From: an uncultured Clostridia bacterium
Lineage (GTDB): Bacteria; Bacillota; Clostridia; TANB77; CAG-508
DNA: 32,359 bases
Assembly (NCBI GenBank): GCA_947591045.1
Contig: CANQCV010000015.1
Location: 1 to 32,359 of the forward strand
Direction of reading: 5' to 3'
The translations under genes were made by a program, and so were the position numbers. Positions 26,068 through 32,359 of this stretch are shown piece after piece; positions within the stretch are counted from its first letter, which is position 1; each line of letters starts with the position of its first letter. The notes under the pieces were generated by a model. It did no database searches and was not told the origin of the DNA. It worked only from the letters and a program-made list of their open reading frames with translations.

Positions 26068-28668
26068 TTAAAAGCCTGTTCTTGGTAGTTTTTTTATAGG
26101 TGTAATAGTCGTCCAATTAGCCTTATCGCAGGTTTTATTCTCATTGTAATTTCCTTTAAGAGTTGTATAATTTGTCCATTTATCTCCTTGTTTTACTGTT
26201 TCTAATACTTTTGTATAAATATATGGTTTTTCTACAGCTTCAAAGCCTGGCATAACTGTTCCAAACTCTATTTTAAAATCTGTAATATATTCATTTTTTT
26301 GTAATTTTAATTTTGTAAAATCTATCTCATTATTTTCTTGAGAATTATATGTTCCAAAAACGATATAATCTTTTGTTTTATTTGTTTTATATTTTACTAC
26401 ATAATCCAAATCTTCGTTGTATGTTCCTGTATATAGCTTTGTAAGTCTTACATATTCATATGGCAAATTATCTATCCAAGTAAAATTATCTAGTGGAACA
26501 TTTGATGTATTTTTCAAAGTATCAAAACTATATTTTATTTCTTCATTTGCACTTGCAGTTTCTACACCGCTTTTATCAATATCTACACCAATATCTACAC
26601 TTTCATTTTCTACTACAATAGAAACCACTTTTAAATTCTCTTTTATTTCTGCCATATATGTTTTAGTATTTAATAAATAATTACTTGAACCTGTATCTAC
26701 TTCTTTTATATAGTATTTGCCATATTCTAATAATTTACTTGTTCCTATTCCATTTTCGTCTGTTATAACTGTATCTACTAGCTTATTATCTTCTGAATAT
26801 ATTTCAAATTTTGCACCTTCTAACTTACTTCCTTTTTCTTCTCCTGTTAGGTTATTATCGTCACTACTTATTTTTGTTATTTGAATTTGTCCCTTAATTT
26901 TCTCGTTAGAAATAGTTATATTCGTAGTTTCATTTTCTTTTAACTCTATTACTTGAATAGTATCGTCTAAAACATATCCTTCATGTGATTTTACTTCTTT
27001 TAATGTTAAATTTTCATAATCTCTAAGAGCATACTTTTTTGTTATAGCTACTCCATTTTCGTCTGTCTTAATTGTTTCTAGTACATTTCCATCTTTATCA
27101 AGTACATCAAATTCTACATCTTTTAGCTTTATTTCCTTATTTTCCTTGTCTACTTTAACAACTTTTATTTGTCCTTTTTTTAATTCATTTTGTACAACAT
27201 TTTCAGTTGTTTCATTCCACTCTACTTTAATTTCCAAATCATTTGTATTATATGTGTACCATTTATTTGTATTTTTTTCTATCCATTTATAGTTTCCTAC
27301 TCTTAAATTTTCTACTAAAATTTCTCCATTTGCATCTGTATAGTATGTTCCTATAACTTTATCTAATTCTTCTGAATATAAATCAAATGCTACACTACCT
27401 AAAGTAATGTTAGGGTTATCTTTATCTACTTTAATTAATTTTAAATTTCCCTTTTTACGAGTATTTTCAAGAGTTATTTTAGCAGTTTGTCCATATTCTA
27501 ATTGCACTTTTGTCACTTTTGTAGATGGAATGTAATTTTCATTTGCTTTAGTTTCCTTTATATCATATGTTCCAGGATAAAGATTATCTAAAACTGCTTT
27601 TCCATTACTTCCAGTTGTAACTTGTGTTAAAATTTCGCCATCTTTGCTTATTTCAAAAGTAGTATCTGGAATAGGCGTATCTGTCTCTTCGTCTACTTTT
27701 AGAATCTCTATTTTTGCATTATTTGCATCTAAATTTAAATTTGCTCTTGCAGATGCTGTTTCATAAGGATCTGCTGTAACAATATAATCTTGCCAAGAAT
27801 CTTTATAACTTTTAGCATAAAATGCTGGAAATGTTTTTACTTCTGCATTACTAATATTTATTGTTCCTTCGATATCGTCTTTTATATTTTCTTTTAAAAT
27901 CTTTACAGAAACATTATTTCCACTTTTATTATATGTTGTTCCTTCTGGAAATCCAGATAAAGTTACATCATAATTACCAAGCTCCTTATTTGCACTGATT
28001 TTATAGTTTTGCACTAAATAATTTCCGCTTTCTGTTAAACTTCCAGTTTTTTGAATATTTACACTTGCCTTTTCATATGTATCTTCTGTATGGTTTATTG
28101 CATAATCATATAACTTATCTGCCTCTGCTAATACTAGTGCACCTCTACGCTTTGCATCAGTTAAAGAAATTTTATCACTTGGTGCTACATGGTCTGGTAT
28201 CTCATATGCCTCGGTTGGTCTTTTCTTATTAACAAAAGCATGTATAGCTACTTTTGTAGTAATATACCAGTCGTCATCATTTTCTACAGTTGTTGTATTC
28301 CATTTCTTTCCAATATATCCATGAGCTAAAATTCTCCAAATAGCTGCATCTGAAAGTGTTTCTTTAATGTATGTATCATATCCTTCCATTCCTGTTGCAC
28401 CAGAGCCTACTCCTATATCATCTGGTTCTACACAAAAAGCAGGCATATGTTGTTTTGTATCTGGATCGATATAATACACCTTTACTACTGATTTTAATAA
28501 ACCTGATGCTTTAATTTGAACAACCGCTTGTAAAGTTCTTTCTCCATATATGTGAGTTACTTCTCCCATTGATAACGCCCCAAATACTGGGCTTGCAATA
28601 TTAATCAATAACATAAGTATAATTAATACTATAAACATTTTGTATTTTATTTTTTTCTCTGTTTTCAT
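26068..28668 (-). CDS. SpaA/CnaB-domain surface adhesin ending LPRTGF
   Basis: This 866-residue exported protein has a signal peptide (residues 1-31, ending SPVFGA) and a thioester-domain-like N-terminus around MPAFCVEPDD. The usual second-site glutamine of thioester domains is not obvious there (TKVAIHAF). Four tandem SpaA/CnaB domains follow (about 318-685), each with the Lys of the first strand (ILKVD, LIKVD, VVKVD, ITKIS), a Glu and a closing Asn (for example ITLENT) that form isopeptide bonds. A further domain follows. The C-terminus is KKLPRTGF directly followed by the stop: a sortase motif without the usual membrane helix and basic tail. Its start is 23 bases after the sortase stop, with GGAGGTT before the ATG, so the two are one operon. 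Confidence 0.85.
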   Translation of the reverse strand: MKTEKKIKYKMFIVLIILMLLINIASPVFGALSMGEVTHIYGERTLQAVVQIKASGLLKSVVKVYYIDPDTKQHMPAFCVEPDDIGVGSGATGMEGYDTYIKETLSDAAIWRILAHGYIGKKWNTTTVENDDDWYITTKVAIHAFVNKKRPTEAYEIPDHVAPSDKISLTDAKRRGALVLAEADKLYDYAINHTEDTYEKASVNIQKTGSLTESGNYLVQNYKISANKELGNYDVTLSGFPEGTTYNKSGNNVSVKILKENIKDDIEGTINISNAEVKTFPAFYAKSYKDSWQDYIVTADPYETASARANLNLDANNAKIEILKVDEETDTPIPDTTFEISKDGEILTQVTTGSNGKAVLDNLYPGTYDIKETKANENYIPSTKVTKVQLEYGQTAKITLENTRKKGNLKLIKVDKDNPNITLGSVAFDLYSEELDKVIGTYYTDANGEILVENLRVGNYKWIEKNTNKWYTYNTNDLEIKVEWNETTENVVQNELKKGQIKVVKVDKENKEIKLKDVEFDVLDKDGNVLETIKTDENGVAITKKYALRDYENLTLKEVKSHEGYVLDDTIQVIELKENETTNITISNEKIKGQIQITKISSDDNNLTGEEKGSKLEGAKFEIYSEDNKLVDTVITDENGIGTSKLLEYGKYYIKEVDTGSSNYLLNTKTYMAEIKENLKVVSIVVENESVDIGVDIDKSGVETASANEEIKYSFDTLKNTSNVPLDNFTWIDNLPYEYVRLTKLYTGTYNEDLDYVVKYKTNKTKDYIVFGTYNSQENNEIDFTKLKLQKNEYITDFKIEFGTVMPGFEAVEKPYIYTKVLETVKQGDKWTNYTTLKGNYNENKTCDKANWTTITPIKKLPRTGF

Positions 28669-28691
28669 TATATAACCTCCAAATTTTTAGT

Positions 28692-29330
28692 CTATTTTTT
28701 AGTTTCTATTTCAACTGCTTGAATACATCTTCTGTAATCTCTTTTACCCGTCTCACATGTGATTAAAGTAAGCCTATTGTCTTTGGTGTTTTCTATATAA
28801 TTCCAATTTGTTTCTTTGATAATTGTATTAACAACTACTTTGTATTTTCTTTGTCCTAATTCCGTACAGTAAATAATAATATCGCCTTTTTGCAAATTCT
28901 TAATTTCTTGAAAGAAGTTACATCTATATCCTCTATTATGTCCTGCTAAAGCAACATTTCCTTTCCATTTAGGTGTTTCTTCAAAATGTCCTACAGTTCT
29001 TCTCATAGATTCTGCTGTTGTTCCTTCTGAAATTGGCGCATCTAGTCTTAATTTAGGTATTATAATTCGCCAAGGATTAGTAGAATAAATATCAATATTA
29101 GTTAATTTTTCAATCTCCTTTTCTTTTGAATCTTCTTCAAATTGTTTTAACATTTCAGCATAAACATCTTTTATCGGAATCTCCATTTTTGTTATTTTTC
29201 CATAGTGAATTTCCTGTGCTTTTATCAAATGATAAATGTCAGTGAAAACAAAACTAACAAATAAAATAAAAATAGATATCATTATAAAAAATGTAATAGC
29301 ATTAATGCGTTTTTTGTTAAATCTTAACAC
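28692..29330 (-). CDS. Sortase (class D-like)
   Basis: The 212-residue transpeptidase has an N-terminal membrane anchor (residues 11-33) and a catalytic domain. The catalytic His is in NVALAGHNRGYRCNFF, the Cys in TLITCETGKRDYRRCI, with the conserved Arg in the KRDYRR stretch just after. The short length and the TLxTC motif fit class D or related small sortases. The start is a GTG (28-30 on the 29330 end) preceded by AGGTG at short spacing. It is the first gene of an operon with the LPRTGF-ending protein, its likely substrate. A promoter at 29454-29482 and Spo0A boxes at 29491-29520 lie upstream. The exact class is uncertain. Confidence 0.9.
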   Translation of the reverse strand: MLRFNKKRINAITFFIMISIFILFVSFVFTDIYHLIKAQEIHYGKITKMEIPIKDVYAEMLKQFEEDSKEKEIEKLTNIDIYSTNPWRIIIPKLRLDAPISEGTTAESMRRTVGHFEETPKWKGNVALAGHNRGYRCNFFQEIKNLQKGDIIIYCTELGQRKYKVVVNTIIKETNWNYIENTKDNRLTLITCETGKRDYRRCIQAVEIETKK

Positions 29331-29453
29331 ATAATATACACCTGCCCTATTTTTAAATTTTGCTTTCTGTTGGATTTTAATTTAGAAAAAAATCTTTTGA
29401 AAAACGAATTTTAACATTCGTATATGAAAAAATTGCAATTTTTTGATATTTTT

Positions 29454-29482
29454 ATATTACTACTTATTTTTCAATTTGTAAA
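29454..29482 (-). promoter_or_regulatory. Sigma-A-type promoter of the sortase-adhesin operon
   Basis: Minus-strand TTTACA (29477-29482) and TAATAT (29454-29459) are spaced by exactly 17 bases, 124 bases upstream of the sortase start. Spo0A boxes abut it on the upstream side. Confidence 0.7.
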
Positions 29483-29490
29483 GAAAAATC

Positions 29491-29520
29491 GTTCGTCATA
29501 TTTCGACAAATTACGACAAT
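29491..29520 (-). promoter_or_regulatory. Three contiguous Spo0A-box-like decamers
   Basis: Read on the minus strand, the decamers are ATTGTCGTAA (29511-29520), TTTGTCGAAA (29501-29510) and TATGACGAAC (29491-29500). The middle one matches the Spo0A consensus TTTGTCGAAA at all ten positions; the others match at 8 and 7. They are joined head to tail, so they sit on the same DNA face, ending 8 bases upstream of the -35 element, as at activated Spo0A promoters. Confidence 0.75.
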
Positions 29521-29543
29521 GTGAAAAAATTTTAATATAATAA

Positions 29544-29581
29544 CCCCCAATGTCCATGTATCAAAACATAGACATTGAGGG
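29544..29581 (-). terminator. Intrinsic terminator after the prepilin-like gene
   Basis: A stem (29544-29559 with 29566-29581, two mismatches) with a 6-base loop is followed in the minus direction by T-rich sequence. It separates the prepilin-like gene from the sortase promoter. Confidence 0.75.
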
Positions 29582-29602
29582 ATGTTTGTATATTTATACT
29601 AT

Positions 29603-31750
29603 TTAGTTTAATTCATATTTTTTATCAAAAGTAGATGTTTCAAAAACGACTATAGGACGATATGAATGCATTGTATCATCATCGCATCCGACAAGATATC
29701 CTTTATTAGTATCACGATCAACAATCATAATCCATCCATTTAAACCATAAGGAGAGCCCAAATAGGTAGCATAACTGCTTTCATATTTTCGGTAAATTCC
29801 GTTCCTTTGACCGGAAGAAAGCCAACCCGGAGATGTGTTGGTTCTATAGCCGTGTTCATCTGCAGTCAAAGTTATTGTTTTTCCAAAATTGCCGGTATTA
29901 TATGATGCTGCAAATAGTTCTACTGTTGGACCACCTATTGCATATAGGGCATCTTCTGCTACATATTTTGTCCATTTTGTTGTATCTGTTAACCATCCTA
30001 CAGCCCTCATCTGTGCCGTTTTATTTTGAGCAGTAAAATTTTTAAACATAGGATTTAATTTTTGTCCTATTATACTTACATCTGCTCCCGTTTTGTTTCC
30101 ATATCCACCATTTGTATATAAATCGTATAATCTATTTATTCCATAATATATATCATTATCAGATATTATATATGTATAATTTGCATCTTGATAAAATAAT
30201 CTCCATGTACCTATATCTCCTGCTGAATAATTATTATGTGTAGAAGCATTTTTTACTACTTTTCCATAATCGTCTGTCCTTGTTGCTGGTCCTATTGTTA
30301 TTTTACTTTGCTCCTCTTCGTCAAATACTTTTTCTACAGTTATTGCTCCTGATACTGTTTCTTTTCTATTTCCTGCGTTATCTACACTTAATACATGCAA
30401 ATAATATGTTCCTGCTTTTGATATTGTTGGTGTTAAGTTTTGACTCTCTGATGTAAATGTTCCATATGTATAACCACTAGTTGTATAACTATTATCTGCT
30501 GTTCCTAATGCTCCTTGTTGCGTATGTAGTATCCATTTACATTTTTCTATATTTATTCCGCTTTCGCTGTCACTTTGTGTTACTGTTGCGTTTATTGTGT
30601 CTCCTTTCTTTATACTTGTCTTTCCATTTAAGTTTATTGTTGCTGCATTTGGTACTTTTTCATCCTTTACAGTAAATGTTGCTGTGTTTCCTCCCTGTGT
30701 TCCATCCCATAGCCTTGCTACTACTTGGTCTCCTAACGATAAGTCTGTTACACTCTTTGTATTTGTTGCTTTGCTTGTTTCTGTTGTCCAACTATTATTA
30801 TTTAATTCTTTTCCTGCTTTTACTATTTGATATTGTAACTGATAATTTGTATCTGTTTTTGTTATATTTACACTTTGCTTTTTATTTGCCCATTTTGCAT
30901 CTTTAAATGTTATTGCTCCTGTTTGTATTCCATCTCCTGCACTTGGTATTGTTTTTGTTGTTATTGTTCCTTCTCTTTCTTTTGTCTGCAAATTTCCTGC
31001 TCTATCTTCTACTTCTACTTTTACTATATATTCTTTTGTTTGATTTAGCCCTGTAAATGTATGAGTTAACTTTGTATCTTCTTGCACTTCTCCATATTGC
31101 CCATCTTTTTGTTTTATATAATACTTATATTTTGGATTACTTCCCATTCCTGATTCGTCGTCTGTTGCTGTTATTGTTATTGTTATACTATTTGTTGTTG
31201 AGTCTGCTCCTGTTATATTTACTTTTGGTTTTTCTCCATCTTTTACTTCAAGTGAGGTTACATTTTTTCCTCCTTTATTTCCATCCCATAGCCTTGCTAT
31301 TACTTGGTCTCCTAAATCTAATTCCTTTACTTCTACTGTATTTGCTTTTTTATCTTCTACTGTTTTCCAGTCTGAGTCTACTATTGATTTTCCTTTTTTT
31401 ACTACTTGGTACTGTAATTGATATTCTTCTGTATTTTTTACTACTTGTATTTTGGCTAGTCCGTTTTCCCAACTAATATCTCCAAAGCTTATCGCTCCTT
31501 CTGGTATTGGTTTTTCCATTGGTTCTCGTGGTGTTGTTAAATGTTTATATTCTTCTGCCATAGAACCTAATTTTTCGTCTTCTCTTTTTGAGCTTTCTGC
31601 GTAATCTTCTTTTTCCTTCTGTACCTTTTTTATTAAGCTATTTTCTCCTGATATTGCATTTATGCTTATTGTTGCAAGTATTATTAGTATTATTATCGTT
31701 ACAACTAGTGCTACTAATGTGATTCCTTTTTCTTTTCTCGCTTCTGTCAT
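29603..31750 (-). CDS. Large surface protein with type IV prepilin-like signal
   Basis: The 715-residue protein starts with a class III (prepilin-type) signal: a short basic stretch, then KEKGITLVALVVTIIILI, with cleavage expected after the Gly. Clostridia use such signals on large surface proteins. The body contains two similar units: about residues 85-170 (QYQVVKKGKSIVDSDWK, LDLGDQVIARLWDGNKGG) and 280-365 (QYQIVKAGKELNNNSWT, LSLGDQVVARLWDGTQGG). Fibronectin-like or Ig-like segments also occur (for example KEYIVKVEVEDRAGN). The last 200 residues form a different domain ending RPIVVFETSTF. The gene precedes the sortase operon. The start follows AAGGAAG. Its partner pilus machinery is not in the window. 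Confidence 0.7.
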   Translation of the reverse strand: MTEARKEKGITLVALVVTIIILIILATISINAISGENSLIKKVQKEKEDYAESSKREDEKLGSMAEEYKHLTTPREPMEKPIPEGAISFGDISWENGLAKIQVVKNTEEYQLQYQVVKKGKSIVDSDWKTVEDKKANTVEVKELDLGDQVIARLWDGNKGGKNVTSLEVKDGEKPKVNITGADSTTNSITITITATDDESGMGSNPKYKYYIKQKDGQYGEVQEDTKLTHTFTGLNQTKEYIVKVEVEDRAGNLQTKEREGTITTKTIPSAGDGIQTGAITFKDAKWANKKQSVNITKTDTNYQLQYQIVKAGKELNNNSWTTETSKATNTKSVTDLSLGDQVVARLWDGTQGGNTATFTVKDEKVPNAATINLNGKTSIKKGDTINATVTQSDSESGINIEKCKWILHTQQGALGTADNSYTTSGYTYGTFTSESQNLTPTISKAGTYYLHVLSVDNAGNRKETVSGAITVEKVFDEEEQSKITIGPATRTDDYGKVVKNASTHNNYSAGDIGTWRLFYQDANYTYIISDNDIYYGINRLYDLYTNGGYGNKTGADVSIIGQKLNPMFKNFTAQNKTAQMRAVGWLTDTTKWTKYVAEDALYAIGGPTVELFAASYNTGNFGKTITLTADEHGYRTNTSPGWLSSGQRNGIYRKYESSYATYLGSPYGLNGWIMIVDRDTNKGYLVGCDDDTMHSYRPIVVFETSTFDKKYELN

Positions 31751-31789
31751 TTGTTTTCTTCCTTTCTTTTTAATTTTTCTACTTTTCTC

Positions 31790-31919
31790 GGGCGACCAAT
31801 GGTCGCCCCTACATTTAATTTTTTGATTTTTTCCCTTTTTGCGGGTGACCAGTGGTCACCCCTACATTTAATTTTTTGGTTTTTTTCCTTTCCTCGTGCG
31901 ACCACTGGTCGCCCCTACA
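31790..31919. repeat. Three tandem 53-bp units with GACCA/TGGTC palindromes
   Basis: Palindromic cores sit at 31790-31808, 31843-31861 and 31896-31914, exactly 53 bases apart, each followed by CCTAC and T-rich sequence. Each core is a 9-bp near-perfect inverted repeat around one central base. In the second unit the C-to-T change in one arm is matched by a G-to-A change in the other, a compensatory pair. They lie just upstream of the prepilin-like gene. They resemble REP-like palindromic elements. Confidence 0.85.
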
Positions 31920-32021
31920 ATAGCTATTTTCTTTTACAATGTAATCATAATATTTTTTTGAGTGGAAAAAATTTATAATTACTTTGTACAATTTGCAGAT
32001 TTATATAAAAATGCACGCAAA

Positions 32022-32060
32022 AAAGACAGGCTATTATTTTTACATAAATAGTCTGTCTTT
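32022..32060 (-). terminator. Intrinsic terminator downstream of the microsatellite ORF
   Basis: A 14-bp stem (32022-32035 with 32047-32060, one wobble) with an 11-base loop is followed on the minus strand by TTT and T-rich sequence. It lies 36 bases beyond the stop of the small ORF, which suits a short transcript from the promoter at 32220-32248. The stretch 31920-32021 holds nothing else I can recognise. Confidence 0.75.
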
Positions 32061-32095
32061 AAATATCACAAACAAAGCGACTTTCTCGCTTACTT

Positions 32096-32170
32096 CTATT
32101 TTACTAAATTGTAGCTCTCTCTCTCTCTCTCTCTCTCTCTTACAGTATTAAGGCTTTTAGCGTTTTTCAT
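32096..32170 (-). CDS. 24-codon ORF carrying an Arg-Glu repeat (candidate phase-variable small ORF)
   Basis: An ATG at 32168-32170 follows AGAGGAG at 10 bases and a good promoter. It reads MKNAKSLNTV, then four Arg-Glu pairs from a 26-base AG run, then SYNLVK and a stop. With the observed 13 repeats the frame closes soon after. Loss of one repeat (12, or any number divisible by 3) would instead run on to about 42 residues, through LQFSKIEVSEKVALFVIF, to a stop inside the terminator hairpin. The layout of promoter, Shine-Dalgarno, ORF and terminator supports a real short transcript. No function or family is known to me. Confidence 0.5.
   Translation of the reverse strand: MKNAKSLNTVRERERERESYNLVK
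32115..32140. repeat. (CT)13 dinucleotide microsatellite
   Basis: Thirteen uninterrupted CT units (AG on the minus strand). Such tracts are rare in bacteria and prone to slipped-strand length change. It sits within the small minus-strand ORF. Confidence 0.95.
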
Positions 32171-32219
32171 TTGTGATTTTCTCCTCTTTTTTACTTGTTA
32201 TTTTTGTTTTTATGCTTAT

Positions 32220-32248
32220 AGTATAACTATATTTTACTTATTCGTCAA
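32220..32248 (-). promoter_or_regulatory. Sigma-A promoter of the microsatellite ORF
   Basis: Minus-strand TTGACG (32243-32248) and TATACT (32220-32225) are separated by exactly 17 bases, 50 bases upstream of the ATG at 32170. The remaining bases to the right edge (32249-32359) show nothing I can identify. Confidence 0.75.
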
Positions 32249-32359
32249 TATTTTTCTTTGTTTGTAATACAATTGTAATATTTTGTCAAGTGAAAAGTTA
32301 AATGCAATTATGAGAATAGTAAATAGATTTTAGTCTTACACATACCATTAATGTACAAC

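Noticed and set aside
29331..29602. A gene in the gap between the sortase and the prepilin-like gene
   Set aside because: No convincing ORF; the stretch is taken up by the promoter, Spo0A boxes and terminator.
29603..29960. Variable region of a diversity-generating retroelement
   Set aside because: No reverse transcriptase, accessory gene or template repeat is visible in the window; only the terminal position of the domain suggested it.
31790..31919. CRISPR array
   Set aside because: Only three units, repeats are imperfect palindromes joined by similar T-rich sequence rather than unique spacers, and no cas gene is present.
1..32359. tRNA or rRNA genes
   Set aside because: I looked in the intergenic gaps for cloverleaf-like GC-rich stretches and found none; all gaps are AT-rich and short.

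Overview
The window looks like a chromosomal segment of a low-GC (roughly a quarter to 30% GC by eye), endospore-forming, Gram-positive anaerobe of the Clostridia, probably an uncultured gut-type lineage. The evidence is a clear spo0A, a spoVB-type flippase next to a HU gene, AGA-dominated arginine codon use, a sortase with an LPxTG-type surface protein, and clostridial housekeeping genes. I cannot assign a genus.

Layout. 1-1879: start of a HU gene and a SpoVB/MurJ-like flippase. 1994-5859: a VirD4/TraG-like membrane ATPase convergent with a putative Replic_Relax-like winged-helix gene, which follows an S1-domain gene; a bidirectional terminator separates the two sides. 5874-9199: two overlapping pseudouridine synthase genes (RluB type, RluD type) and a polytopic GT-C-like membrane protein. 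9298-11608: a CadC/CadA-type metal efflux operon with promoter and operator. 11621-13546: rpsB-tsf with promoter and leader hairpin. 13623-14124: a RelE/ParE toxin-antitoxin pair. 14298-17044: a small zinc-ribbon protein, pyrimidine-nucleoside phosphorylase, RNase HII and a small membrane-anchored protein. 17211-19546: an HtrA-type protease convergent with spo0A. 19592-25947: YigZ, a BaiN/HI0933-type flavoprotein, a methionine gamma-lyase-like enzyme, a WG-repeat protein and a CNNM/CorC protein. 26068-31750: a cell-surface block of sortase, SpaA/CnaB-domain adhesin and a large prepilin-like protein. 31751-32359: no large gene, but three 53-bp palindromic repeats and a tiny ORF carrying a (CT)13 microsatellite.

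The most interesting signal is a translational one. By hand-scanning all accepted genes I found in-frame CGG codons only three times: in rluB, in the small membrane protein at 16570-17044, and in the flavoprotein gene at 20227-21496. In all three the CGG is followed by A, and the family-like protein sequence continues in the +1 frame, as if the C is skipped and GGA (Gly) is read. More than 50 out-of-frame CGG trinucleotides in the same genes have no such effect. This suggests that CGG is not a normal sense codon in this organism and that CGGA is a +1 frameshift (or four-base decoding) site. Coordinated base-calling errors remain the alternative.

A second link inside the window is regulatory. 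Three contiguous decamers matching the Spo0A box (one of them perfectly) sit directly upstream of a good sigma-A-type promoter in front of the sortase-adhesin operon. The Spo0A encoded at 18655-19473 therefore probably controls surface display.
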